From a virus, in the IMG/VR virus record IMGVR_UViG_3300050821_010575, positions 1 to 29,437 of that record: 29,437 nucleotides of DNA, one strand, 5' to 3'. Position 1 is the first letter of the stretch. Each line of letters opens with the position of its first letter. This document shows positions 13,594 through 20,163 of the stretch, in pieces. The notes under the pieces were generated by a model that worked only from the letters and a program-made list of their open reading frames with translations, made no database searches and was not told the DNA's origin. A program made the position numbers and the translations under genes.

Positions 13594-14221
13594 GGGATTA
13601 CGCGCGATGAGCAAGCGCACGATGCGCGAGGACTGGTGCACGCCACCCGCTCTGTTCGCAAAGTATGATGCCGAGTTTCACTTCACGGTTGACGGAGCGG
13701 CGACAGCGGCCAACGCGCTTTGCAAGAAGTTCTGCGACGGTCGCCTCTACGAGCCAGACTGGGCGAACGAGACGGTGTGGCTCAACCCGCCCTACGGCTA
13801 CAAGAACCTCGCGCGATGGATGGAGCGATCGTACACCCAGTCACAGCGCGGCGCGACGGTGGTGTGCCTCGTTCCCGCGCACACGGGTCAACCGTGGTGG
13901 CACGACTGGGTCATCGGGAAGGCGAGCGAGATCCGCTGGATCAAAGGCAAGGTCAAGTTCGTCGGCGCAGATTCGTGCGCCCCGTTCCCTTCGTGCATCG
14001 TGATTTACCGCCCTCAGCCCGACGCGAGGCGGACGCGAGAGGGAGAGACGTACTACGGCGGATGCAAGGCGGCGGAATGGGTCAACTCGTTTTTTGCGCT
14101 CAAGCTCGACGGGGACAGTCTGATGACATTGCAGGATGCGTTGGACGTGTTCTACACGCACGCGCCTGTGATGCACGATTCGTCTGTCTCCTCCCCGGCG
14201 CGGACGCCGAAGGAGGGGTGA
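13586..14221 (+). CDS. Phage N6-adenine DNA methyltransferase (Dam-type)
   Basis: 211 aa if started at ATG 13586 (GAGG 7 nt upstream, 8-nt overlap with the previous gene); an in-frame ATG at 13607 is the alternative. It carries W-C-T-P-P-A-L-F (residues 17-24), F-T-V-D-G-A-A-T, and the catalytic N-P-P-Y at 67-70, followed by a Gly/Ala-rich strand (G-A-T-V-V-C-L-V-P-A) and F-P-S-C-I-V-I-Y. This matches the phage DNA N-6-adenine-methyltransferase family, which methylates adenine and may protect phage DNA from restriction. Residues after about 155 form an extra tail with a P-D-A-R-R repeat-coded linker and no recognised function. Confidence 0.9.
   Translation: MAKGLRAMSKRTMREDWCTPPALFAKYDAEFHFTVDGAATAANALCKKFCDGRLYEPDWANETVWLNPPYGYKNLARWMERSYTQSQRGATVVCLVPAHTGQPWWHDWVIGKASEIRWIKGKVKFVGADSCAPFPSCIVIYRPQPDARRTREGETYYGGCKAAEWVNSFFALKLDGDSLMTLQDALDVFYTHAPVMHDSSVSSPARTPKEG
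14018..14030 (+). repeat. Dispersed repeat, partial copy 3
   Basis: The first 13 nt of the 19-nt repeat, inside the linker after the methyltransferase catalytic domain; it reads P-D-A-R-R. Confidence 0.6.
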
Positions 14222-14225
14222 GGTG

Positions 14226-14516
14226 ATGCATGAGACCCGCTTCGGGCTTGGCGACAAGCCGGTCGCCATCCAGCTCACGGACCACGGCTGGCGACCTACG
14301 CTACCGCAGACCATCAGGCGCATCAGCCTCGGATGCACGACACCAGCTGTCTACTTCCTCGGCCCGCTCAATGAGCGTTTCGCTGAGGCCGATCTGTTCA
14401 TGACGATCGGGCAGGCGAGGGCGGAGTGCCTCGCGCGGAACAGCGCGGCCGGCATCGTCGACCCGCTCGCCCCGCCGCCCACCTCGATAGACACCCTGCT
14501 GGAGACGATGCGATGA
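14226..14516 (+). CDS. Unknown protein
   Basis: 96 aa. AAGGAGG lies 8 nt before ATG 14226 and 5 nt before an in-frame GTG at 14223; I prefer the ATG. The N-terminus is beta-like (T-R-F-G-L-G-D-K-P-V-A-I-Q-L), then a segment with I-G-Q-A-R-A-E-C-L-A. The C-terminus is Pro-rich, then helical (D-T-L-L-E-T-M-R). No family recognised. The Shine-Dalgarno is inside the end of the methyltransferase gene. Confidence 0.6.
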   Translation: MHETRFGLGDKPVAIQLTDHGWRPTLPQTIRRISLGCTTPAVYFLGPLNERFAEADLFMTIGQARAECLARNSAAGIVDPLAPPPTSIDTLLETMR

Positions 14517-14584
14517 GAAGCTGCGACGCGTGCGGTGGAGCCGGTCAACGACAGGCTGTTCGAGGTGACGGACAAAGATCATGA
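14513..14584 (+). CDS. Possible micro-gene with a CxxCGGxG motif
   Basis: A 23-codon frame starts at ATG 14513, overlapping the previous stop as ATGA, the coupling used by most genes here. It encodes M-R-S-C-D-A-C-G-G-A-G and then stops at 14584. C-x-x-C-G-G-x-G is the zinc-knuckle pattern of DnaJ-like and many small phage proteins, where it normally begins a longer protein. The larger gene in the next frame (14535-14939) overlaps it. It may be a real micro-protein, the remnant N-terminus of that gene after a frameshift, or a frameshift leader. Confidence 0.3.
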   Translation: MRSCDACGGAGQRQAVRGDGQRS

Positions 14585-14939
14585 CCGCGGTGTGGAAGTG
14601 AACGGCTTCAGCTTTCGAGTCACTTGCGCCCCAACCAGCGGGCACGGTGACTATCACGAGGTGCTCGAGTTCGAGCTGCCAATCGACGCGCAGCTGGCTG
14701 GCGACCTGCGAGAGCTGATCATCGAGACGACGCTGGCCCATCTTCACAGGCGGTTTGGCTTTCCACGCTGTGACGTGAGAGAACTCATCAGCATCGCGAA
14801 GGTGGAGCAGCGCTTCAGCGGCTGCTGGCGAGAGCTACGCTGGCCCGTTGAGCCGGAGCTGACGAAGATCGAAGAGCTGGCGTTCAGCGCGTCAACGGGT
14901 GAGCTGCTCACGAACCCTCTCAAGACTTGGCCACGATGA
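14535..14939 (+). CDS. Unknown protein (N-terminus uncertain)
   Basis: 134 aa from GTG 14535. The body (R-L-F-E-V-T-D-K-D-H-D, then F-S-F-R-V-T, then E-F-E-L-P) has an alternating beta pattern, with a C-terminal helical part. No good Shine-Dalgarno precedes this GTG (GAGAAG is 14 nt away), and the better coupled ATG (14513) is in another frame, so the true start is unclear. The end overlaps the exonuclease start (ATGA). No family recognised. Confidence 0.55.
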   Translation: MEPVNDRLFEVTDKDHDRGVEVNGFSFRVTCAPTSGHGDYHEVLEFELPIDAQLAGDLRELIIETTLAHLHRRFGFPRCDVRELISIAKVEQRFSGCWRELRWPVEPELTKIEELAFSASTGELLTNPLKTWPR

Positions 14940-15625
14940 TCCTCCTCTTCGACACCGAGACGACCGGCGCCGGTGACGACGCTGAGATCATCGAGGCCGC
15001 GTATGCTGACCTCAGCACTTCAGCTGAGCGCCCGCTCGTGCCGTCATTCAGCGACGTGATCGTGAAGCGGTTCAAGCCCAGCAGAGAGATCGAGCTCGGC
15101 GCGATGGCTACCCACCGCATCATCGCCTCTGACCTCGAGCACTGCGACCCGTCGTCGAGCTTCTCCCTCCCGCCTGAGACGACCTACCTCATCGCGCACA
15201 ACGTCGACTTCGACTACCGCGTGGCGGGCTCGCCGCCAGGCGTGAGGCGGATCTGCACGCTGGCGCTGTCCCGCTTCCTCTGGCCGAAGCTCGACTCGCA
15301 CCGCCTCGGGCCTCTCATCTTCAGCCTCATGGACCACGGCGCCGCGAGGACGCTGACCGCGAGCGCGCACAGCGCGGCGCAGGACGTCACCCTTCTGTTC
15401 ACGGTCATCTCTTCGATCTGCCGGCAGCTCTCACCAACGACGTGGGGGCACCTGCACGCGCTCAGCGAGGAGGCCCGCGTCCCGACCGTCATGGCCTTCG
15501 GCAAGCACAAGGGCGCGCGAATCGCCGACCTGCCGTCGAGCTACCAGACCTGGCTCCTGAGCCAGGACACGATGGACCCGTACGTGAAGAAGGCCGTGCG
15601 CCGAGCGCGAGGAGAGCAGCCATGA
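14936..15625 (+). CDS. DEDDh 3'-5' exonuclease, ExoX-like
   Basis: 229 aa from ATG 14936 (ATGA overlap). DnaQ-type core: F-D-T-E-T-T-G with D6 and E8, H-N-V-D-F-D with D91 or D93, and H145 with D150 in A-H-S-A-A-Q-D, which makes it a DEDDh enzyme. Residues about 185-215 (M-A-F-G-K-H-K-G, D-L-P-S-S-Y, W-L-L-S) match the small C-terminal domain found in exodeoxyribonuclease X-like proteins. Probable role: trimming 3' ends in phage DNA repair or degrading host DNA. It lies among unknown small genes rather than next to the polymerase. Confidence 0.88.
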   Translation: MILLFDTETTGAGDDAEIIEAAYADLSTSAERPLVPSFSDVIVKRFKPSREIELGAMATHRIIASDLEHCDPSSSFSLPPETTYLIAHNVDFDYRVAGSPPGVRRICTLALSRFLWPKLDSHRLGPLIFSLMDHGAARTLTASAHSAAQDVTLLFTVISSICRQLSPTTWGHLHALSEEARVPTVMAFGKHKGARIADLPSSYQTWLLSQDTMDPYVKKAVRRARGEQP

Positions 15626-15921
15626 CGCCTGACTACCTGAAGAAGCTGATCGCCGATGAGGTTGCTAGGTGGGCGTTGGAGGTCGCGTGCGCGCCGAACC
15701 AGACCGCGCCAGCGCGCAGCCTGTACGAGCTGATCGAGACCTGCGTCGTGAAAGCCCACCCGCTCATGGTCAACAAGCTCGCGCTGCTGAAGCAAGCGCA
15801 CACTGACATCGAGAACGTTGCGAGCGAGCTGGCCGTTACGGCGATCGAGCTTGAAAACTCACGGCGACGCGTCAAGGAGCTGTCAGAGCGCCTCATCGCG
15901 CCAACGGAGAGACGATCATGA
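15622..15921 (+). CDS. Small helical protein, paralogue 1
   Basis: 99 aa, ATG overlapping the exonuclease stop (ATGA), GGAGAG upstream. N-terminal helix with S-L-Y-E-L-I-E-T-C-V near the middle, then a heptad-like coiled coil (A-H-T-D-I-E-N-V-A-S-E-L-A...L-E-N-S-R-R-R-V-K-E-L). The next gene has the same length, architecture and a related S-L-E-E-L-V-Q-S-C-V segment, so the two look like a tandem duplication. Function unknown; they may form a heteromer. Confidence 0.65.
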   Translation: MTPDYLKKLIADEVARWALEVACAPNQTAPARSLYELIETCVVKAHPLMVNKLALLKQAHTDIENVASELAVTAIELENSRRRVKELSERLIAPTERRS

Positions 15922-16232
15922 CAGATCTTCAGATCAGCGAGGAGGTGAGCCAGGCCGTGCGGCTGTGGCTCAGCGCACCGCACGCTACGCGCGGCTCGCT
16001 CGAGGAGCTCGTACAGAGCTGCGTGAACGCGCAGCAGCAACACACTGTCGAGACGCTCACTGATGGGCTGAGCGAGCTCAGCATCGCGCGCAATAGTCAG
16101 CTGGGCTCTCTCGCGCAGCAGGTCATCGACGAGCTGAGCACGGCCAAGTTCCTGAATGATCAACTCTACTCAGCGAACGCGCAGCTCACAGCTCGCATCA
16201 CCGAGCTCGAGGCTGAGGAGCCGATCCCATGA
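15918..16232 (+). CDS. Small helical protein, paralogue 2
   Basis: 104 aa, ATGA overlap with its paralogue. It shares the order E-V-(x)n-W, Ala-Pro, S-L-E-E-L-V-Q-S-C-V and a C-terminal coiled-coil helix (S-A-N-A-Q-L-T-A-R-I-T-E-L-E-A-E) with the preceding protein, although most other residues differ, which suggests an old duplication. Function unknown. Confidence 0.65.
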   Translation: MTDLQISEEVSQAVRLWLSAPHATRGSLEELVQSCVNAQQQHTVETLTDGLSELSIARNSQLGSLAQQVIDELSTAKFLNDQLYSANAQLTARITELEAEEPIP

Positions 16233-16420
16233 AGCCGCGCTGCCTGTTGCTGGGCCATGCCTGGAGCAGCGTGAGAGCGATTGATCTGCAGAAAGAGCTG
16301 ATCACCGTGAGCGGCGCAAAGCACCGCATCCGCTGGTTGCAGGTCCACTACGCCTGCATTCATTGCGGTAAAGAGTGCGCGCGCGATTATACGCCTGAGA
16401 TCATTCAGGAGGCAGAGTGA
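16229..16420 (+). CDS. Small protein with a CxxC motif
   Basis: 63 aa, ATGA overlap with the previous gene. Begins M-K-P-R-C-L-L-L-G-H-A-W and has Y-A-C-I-H-C-G-K-E-C near 41-50. With C5, H10, C43 and C46 it could bind one zinc ion, as in many short phage proteins of the C-x(4)-H...C-x-x-C type. Function unknown. Confidence 0.6.
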   Translation: MKPRCLLLGHAWSSVRAIDLQKELITVSGAKHRIRWLQVHYACIHCGKECARDYTPEIIQEAE

Positions 16421-16737
16421 TCCAAGAGCTGCGGTTCCACGCCGCTCGGCTGCTGTTCATGCGCCGCCTGTTCGCGTTCCTCGCCTCAGCTGAGGCAGAG
16501 CACGACAGCTCGCGCGGTCGGCTCATGGTTGAGCTGTTCGATACAGGACAAGGCCGCAAGCCACGACACTGGAGCTGGCAGGTGCGCGTGCCGGTCTTCA
16601 CCGGCCGCGTGCAGGTGGGCTTCGTCAGCTGCTTGAGGGCGCCGATCTATGACCAACGGCTGCTGAGCCCTCAAGAAGCGTTTCACAGCACCGGGAAGTG
16701 GCCACCCTACTACGAGGCGAGGCTCCATGGCGCCTGA
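16417..16737 (+). CDS. Unknown protein
   Basis: 106 aa from GTG 16417 (GTGA overlap, GGAGG close upstream). The N-terminus is amphipathic and Arg/Phe-rich (L-R-F-H-A-A-R-L-L-F-M-R-R-L-F-A-F-L), followed by beta-like segments (W-S-W-Q-V-R-V-P-V-F). No recognised family. The end overlaps the next gene by 11 nt. Confidence 0.6.
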   Translation: MIQELRFHAARLLFMRRLFAFLASAEAEHDSSRGRLMVELFDTGQGRKPRHWSWQVRVPVFTGRVQVGFVSCLRAPIYDQRLLSPQEAFHSTGKWPPYYEARLHGA

Positions 16738-16915
16738 GCGGCGGGTGGTCGTCATCGGCGCGAGCACGAAGTTTCGCCTCTCTGAGAGCGGGAAAGAGAT
16801 CGAGTGCGCGAAGCTCGGTGAGGAGAAGTGGTTCAAGTTCGTCGACGTGAACGCGATCGAGGCGCTGAACAGGCTGGTCAAGGACCCATACGAGAGGAGG
16901 GAGTCATGCCGCTGA
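16727..16915 (+). CDS. Small unknown protein
   Basis: 62 aa from ATG 16727 with GAGGCGAGG upstream. Pattern R-V-V-V-I-G-A-S-T-K-F-R-L-S followed by a charged C-terminal helix (A-I-E-A-L-N-R-L-V-K-D). No family recognised. It overlaps both neighbours by about 10 nt. Confidence 0.55.
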   Translation: MAPERRVVVIGASTKFRLSESGKEIECAKLGEEKWFKFVDVNAIEALNRLVKDPYERRESCR

Positions 16916-17049
16916 AGAAAGGAACGTCCAAGAAGGTGGTCGCTGACAACATCAAGGCTGAGGTCAAGGCCGGGAAGCCGGTCAAGCAGGCCGTGGCCAT
17001 CGCCCTTCACACGGCGCACCCGAACAGCGCCGGGAAGAAGAAAAAGTGA
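16906..17049 (+). CDS. Small basic phage protein with a KQAVAIAL helix
   Basis: 47 aa from ATG 16906 with GAGAGGAGGGAG immediately upstream, a very strong ribosome site. The sequence M-P-L-K-K-G-T-S-K-K-V-V...A-G-K-P-V-K-Q-A-V-A-I-A-L-H is a common type of short basic phage protein: a Lys-rich start, then a helix ending in K-Q-A-V-A-I-A-L. Its function is not established as far as I know; a DNA- or protein-binding role is plausible from charge. The Lys-rich end overlaps the next GTG. Confidence 0.75.
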   Translation: MPLKKGTSKKVVADNIKAEVKAGKPVKQAVAIALHTAHPNSAGKKKK

Positions 17050-17312
17050 CAGACGGCGATGGAGAGCCCACGACCGGCGACGTTGTCGGCGTCCGGCTCG
17101 AGTTTCTCTTCGGCGATGAGCAGGTGGCCGTGACCGCGCACAGCGTGAACGGCGTCGAGCTGCTCAAGCCCACGACCGCGCTCATCAGCTTCGAGCAGTG
17201 GATCGAGATCGGCTGCAAGCTGCAGCTGAAGAAGATCGCCGCTCGGCAGGCGGGCATGACGACCGACACCGCGCTGGCAAGGACAGGGCTCATCGTCCCA
17301 GGAGGTAGGTGA
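17046..17312 (+). CDS. Unknown protein
   Basis: 88 aa from GTG 17046 (GTGA overlap). Acidic N-terminus, then beta-like V-G-V-R-L-E-F-L-F and a helix containing W-I-E-I-G-C-K-L-Q-L-K-K-I-A-A-R. No family recognised. Its stop overlaps the next ATG by one base (TGATG). Confidence 0.55.
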   Translation: MTDGDGEPTTGDVVGVRLEFLFGDEQVAVTAHSVNGVELLKPTTALISFEQWIEIGCKLQLKKIAARQAGMTTDTALARTGLIVPGGR

Positions 17313-17443
17313 TGCGCGAGTTTATGCTTGGTCTCTTCTGCGGCGTGCTGATCTGCGCGCTTGGCCTTGTTGCCATGTTCTTGATCTTCATCACCGATAA
17401 GCGGCGCTTCAACCAGGACGATCGTGACGAAACCGACGCTTAG
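17312..17443 (+). CDS. Very small membrane protein (43 aa)
   Basis: Starts at ATG 17312, with GGAGGTAGGTG directly upstream, and ends at TAG 17441-17443. It encodes M-R-E-F-M-L then one hydrophobic span (G-L-F-C-G-V-L-I-C-A-L-G-L-V-A-M-F-L-I-F-I) and a charged tail (D-K-R-R-F...D-R-D-E-T-D-A). Strong start signals and the one-base overlap with the previous gene support it. The next gene (glycosyltransferase) starts inside its tail, so this peptide could be a membrane partner for that enzyme, though position is the only support. Confidence 0.65.
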   Translation: MREFMLGLFCGVLICALGLVAMFLIFITDKRRFNQDDRDETDA

Positions 17444-18338
17444 CATCTTGATCCCGACGCACAACCGCGCGCACACTCTGCCGCGGCTGCTCGCCTCGAT
17501 CGAGGCGCAGATCCGACCGGACGTGGAGATCATCATCGCTGACAACGCGTCTGACGACGACACAGCAGCGTGCGTCAAGGCCTTCATCGCCAAGCACGTC
17601 AGCCACTCAAGCCAGTGGCGGTATCTGCGAAGCAGCCGCAACCTCGGCTTTGACACCAACCTGCTGCGGTGCGTGAGCTGCGCTGAGGGCGGCGTCGGCT
17701 GGTTCGTGGGCTCAGACGACTGGCTGTACCACGGCGCGCTGGCGAGGGTGCTGGACTCGATCAGCAAGGCGCCAGGAGCGATCATCGTCGGCAACACATG
17801 TGACCACAAGGTCACCGGTGAGCTGGTCGGAGACTCGGCCTCGACCAGCTGGCCCGACCAGACCCCTTTCTTCTTTGACATCGCTGGCTCCGTCTCTCGC
17901 TACCTTGAAGGGGTGAGATCAGTTCGTGGCGCGTTTGGGTTCATCTCGAACTTCGCGTTTCCGATCAGCGCGTGGCCAATGGACGCAGAGCGCTGGGTTG
18001 GCACCGGGTACGCGCACATGCTGGCCGCCTGGGCGATGGCGCTAAGCGGCACGCCGCTGTTCATCCGCGACAGGATATTCGTGAACGCGACGATCGGTCA
18101 TCCCGAGCGCCGTGACGCTGAGACCGCCGAGGGCGTGAGGATCGACACCGAGGCGGTGAGACAGCTGCTAGCGCTGCTGCCGTGCGCGCGAGACCGCAAC
18201 GCGCTGAGAGCCGTGTGGGGCGCGGAGTACCCTGAGTGGCGGGTAGCGAGCCTCGAGCAGCGCTGCCACGGTCAGCCGGCGTGGCTCTTCACGCGCGCCG
18301 GTCTCGAGAACATTCTCCAGCTCAGAGAGCACGAATAG
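17424..18338 (+). CDS. GT2-family glycosyltransferase
   Basis: 304 aa from GTG 17424, overlapping the small membrane gene by 20 nt. GT-A fold signatures: T-L-S-I-L-I-P-T-H-N-R-A near 5-16, L-L-A-S-I-E-A-Q, V-E-I-I-I-A-D-N-A-S-D-D-D (donor-binding aspartates) and G-W-F-V-G-S-D-D-W-L with the D-D metal site near 97-98. The last third has no motif I can assign. It probably transfers a sugar from a nucleotide donor to an unknown acceptor such as phage DNA bases, virion protein or host envelope. This is the third glycosyltransferase in the window. Confidence 0.87.
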   Translation: MTKPTLSILIPTHNRAHTLPRLLASIEAQIRPDVEIIIADNASDDDTAACVKAFIAKHVSHSSQWRYLRSSRNLGFDTNLLRCVSCAEGGVGWFVGSDDWLYHGALARVLDSISKAPGAIIVGNTCDHKVTGELVGDSASTSWPDQTPFFFDIAGSVSRYLEGVRSVRGAFGFISNFAFPISAWPMDAERWVGTGYAHMLAAWAMALSGTPLFIRDRIFVNATIGHPERRDAETAEGVRIDTEAVRQLLALLPCARDRNALRAVWGAEYPEWRVASLEQRCHGQPAWLFTRAGLENILQLREHE

Positions 18339-18339
18339 C

Positions 18340-18630
18340 ATGGCACCACCGCGCACGAACACTCACCGCCTCAGCCTTGACCTCATCTCGCAGATCAAGC
18401 AGCTCTTCCCGAGCCCGCAGCACTCGTACATCCTGCTGAAGCTGCGGAAGGGCGGCCTTGAGCTGCGGCGGTACATCACCGCGCTCGGGTTTGGGCACCT
18501 CTCGCACAAGGAGATCCTACTCATCGAGGCGAGGTGGGACGCATGGAAGAAGCACTACCTCGTCGATCCAAAGGCGGAGTACTTCGACCTGCCGGATGGC
18601 CTGATCCCCGACCAGGAGCCAAAGCTCTGA
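18340..18630 (+). CDS. Unknown protein
   Basis: 96 aa, ATG one base after the glycosyltransferase stop. Helical start (L-S-L-D-L-I-S-Q-I-K-Q-L-F), then H-K-E-I-L-L-I-E-A-R-W-D-A-W-K-K and a Pro/Asp end. No family recognised. No strong Shine-Dalgarno, so translation is probably coupled. Confidence 0.55.
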   Translation: MAPPRTNTHRLSLDLISQIKQLFPSPQHSYILLKLRKGGLELRRYITALGFGHLSHKEILLIEARWDAWKKHYLVDPKAEYFDLPDGLIPDQEPKL

Positions 18631-19004
18631 TGGACAAGACCTTCTTTGACAAGGTGCACGCCAGCACGGTTGTGCACAGCACCATCCTCGATCTCGCGAA
18701 GCTCGAGGGACAGTACGCTAGCAGCGTGAGCCTGCACAGGGCTGGCATTATCACTGAAGCTGAGAAGGACGAGGTCGGCAAGAAGGTGCAGGCCGCGATC
18801 CACGACCTCGTGACGCAGGCCTGCCACGTCGGCCTGGCGCGAGGCTACCGTGATGGCGTTGAGCGGAGCATCGGCATCGTGCGGAGGATGTGCCACAACG
18901 AGCAGATCGTGGATCACGTTGACATTGTCGAGGCGCTGTGCTCGCTGACGCAGGACCCAGAGCTGGTTCGCATCTACACCCATGAGGAGGCGTTCAGGCC
19001 ATGA
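18630..19004 (+). CDS. Unknown mostly helical protein
   Basis: 124 aa from ATG 18630 (TGATG overlap, AGGAG 12-13 nt upstream). Helices with V-H-S-T-I-L-D-L-A-K-L-E and V-Q-A-A-I-H-D-L-V-T-Q-A-C-H-V-G-L-A-R-G-Y-R-D-G. A longer in-frame extension to 18534 would overlap the previous gene heavily and has a low-complexity Arg/Pro composition, so I reject it. No family recognised. Confidence 0.6.
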   Translation: MDKTFFDKVHASTVVHSTILDLAKLEGQYASSVSLHRAGIITEAEKDEVGKKVQAAIHDLVTQACHVGLARGYRDGVERSIGIVRRMCHNEQIVDHVDIVEALCSLTQDPELVRIYTHEEAFRP

Positions 19005-19270
19005 CTGCCCGTCACCTGGTCATCCCGAGACTGTTCACAGCCCTGCTGGCTATAGGGCTCATCATGCTCAGCGCGCTGATCGCCTGGGTGATCACCGCGG
19101 ACGATCGCGACCACGAGCTGGCCCGGTACGACGCCTGTGACCAGCTGGTCGACCGCTCTCGCAGCCACAGTGACACCGCTGACGCCACGAGGTGGTGCGG
19201 CGATCACGGCGTGCTGTTCACGTTCGACACCGCCCCGAGGAGGGTCGCGCACCATGCTCGCGTTCACTAA
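19001..19270 (+). CDS. Single-span membrane protein with a Cys-containing outer part
   Basis: 89 aa, ATGA overlap. Residues about 10-31 (L-F-T-A-L-L-A-I-G-L-I-M-L-S-A-L-I-A-W-V-I) form one membrane span after a short basic start, so the C-terminal 55 residues, with two Cys (C46 and C66), probably face the periplasm or outside. The topology resembles small spanin-like or inner-membrane phage proteins, but no lipobox or partner is visible. The next gene, also membrane, overlaps its end. Confidence 0.55.
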   Translation: MTARHLVIPRLFTALLAIGLIMLSALIAWVITADDRDHELARYDACDQLVDRSRSHSDTADATRWCGDHGVLFTFDTAPRRVAHHARVH

Positions 19271-19469
19271 GGCGCCTGAGGTCGTTCACGTCATCTTGAA
19301 GCTCACGGGCCTCGCGCTCGTCTTCCTGTGGCTGTACGACCTGCTCAAGGAGCTTCGACCCCTGTGGAAGTGGGAAACGACCGACGACAAGGTGCGGTAT
19401 GCCAGCATCGCGATCGTGATCGCAGTCCTGCTCTACTCAGCCCTCTACTCGCAGGCCGTGCCATGGTGA
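19254..19469 (+). CDS. Two-span small membrane protein, holin-like in size
   Basis: 71 aa from ATG 19254, GAGGAGGG about 10 nt upstream. Two hydrophobic spans (V-V-H-V-I-L-K-L-T-G-L-A-L-V-F-L-W-L-Y and Y-A-S-I-A-I-V-I-A-V-L-L-Y-S-A-L-Y) are joined by a charged loop. Length and topology fit class II holins, and the preceding gene is also a membrane protein. But no endolysin lies nearby, so a lysis role is only a possibility. Confidence 0.55.
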   Translation: MLAFTKAPEVVHVILKLTGLALVFLWLYDLLKELRPLWKWETTDDKVRYASIAIVIAVLLYSALYSQAVPW

Positions 19470-19684
19470 CGCCGCCAGCGCGAGGGGAGCGCGTCTACTC
19501 GACGATCAAGAAGGACCTCGGCGGACAGCCGCGTCGGATCGCTGAGCTCATCGGCGCGACGCACGATGGCTACCACGTCGTGCTGGAGGGCGGCCTCCAC
19601 CGGGTGGTGAGCTGGCACGACACCGGCGGCTGGCTCGTGACCCGCGACTACCCAGCCCACCCCAGCGAGATCCAGACCCGATGA
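19463..19684 (+). CDS. Small unknown protein, beta-rich
   Basis: 73 aa from ATG 19463, overlapping the membrane gene by 7 nt and the deaminase by 4 nt (ATGA). Contains G-Y-H-V-V-L-E-G-G-L-H-R-V-V-S-W and G-W-L-V-T-R, which suggests a small beta barrel. No family recognised. Confidence 0.55.
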   Translation: MVTPPARGERVYSTIKKDLGGQPRRIAELIGATHDGYHVVLEGGLHRVVSWHDTGGWLVTRDYPAHPSEIQTR

Positions 19685-20094
19685 GACCGACCAAGGCTGA
19701 GATGTTCATGCGGATGGCGGAGGTCGCCGCGCTGCGAAGCACGTGCAAGCGGGCGGCGGTCGGCGCGATCATCACCGACGCTTCGATGCTGAACGTGCTC
19801 GCGATCGGGTACAACGGCCCGCCGCGCCGGCTCGGCAATGAGTGCCCAGATGACGCCAGCGTCGCGGGCGGCTGCGGCTGCATTCACGCGGAGGTCAACG
19901 CGTTGCTGAAGGCGCCGTTCGGCGGCGGGCTGAGCCAGACGATGTTCATCACCGACAGCCCATGCCTGGCCTGCGCGAGGCTGATTATTAACTCAGGCGT
20001 GAACCAGGTCGTTTTCCGCAAGCTCTACCGGCTCTGGGACGGCGTGGAGCTGCTAACGCGCAACGGCATCGTCGTCATTCATCTTTCTCAGTAG
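19681..20094 (+). CDS. dCMP deaminase-like protein
   Basis: 137 aa from ATG 19681 (ATGA overlap). It has the zinc-dependent cytidine/deoxycytidylate deaminase site: C-I-H-A-E (H69, catalytic E71) and S-P-C-L-A-C (C95, C98), with A-V-G-A-I-I near the start and I-G-Y-N-G-P-P-R before the site, as in dCMP deaminases that make dUMP for thymidylate synthesis. No thymidylate synthase or dUTPase is in the window. It is the last gene before a new promoter. Confidence 0.88.
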   Translation: MRPTKAEMFMRMAEVAALRSTCKRAAVGAIITDASMLNVLAIGYNGPPRRLGNECPDDASVAGGCGCIHAEVNALLKAPFGGGLSQTMFITDSPCLACARLIINSGVNQVVFRKLYRLWDGVELLTRNGIVVIHLSQ

Positions 20095-20100
20095 AGGCTG

Positions 20101-20129
20101 TGTACTTTTCACAGCGACAGTGTTAGGTT
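20101..20129 (+). promoter_or_regulatory. Promoter-like site, rightward
   Basis: TGTACT, 17 nt, TAGGTT, followed by AGCTC, as at 11339-11367. TGTAAC lies at 20135-20140, overlapping the expected transcription start; bound protein there would repress, in contrast to the leftward cassettes, where TGTAAC is upstream of the -35. It drives the glycosylase and nuclease genes. Confidence 0.65.
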
Positions 20130-20163
20130 AGCTCTGTAACACGAGAGCGGAGAAAGCTGTGCC

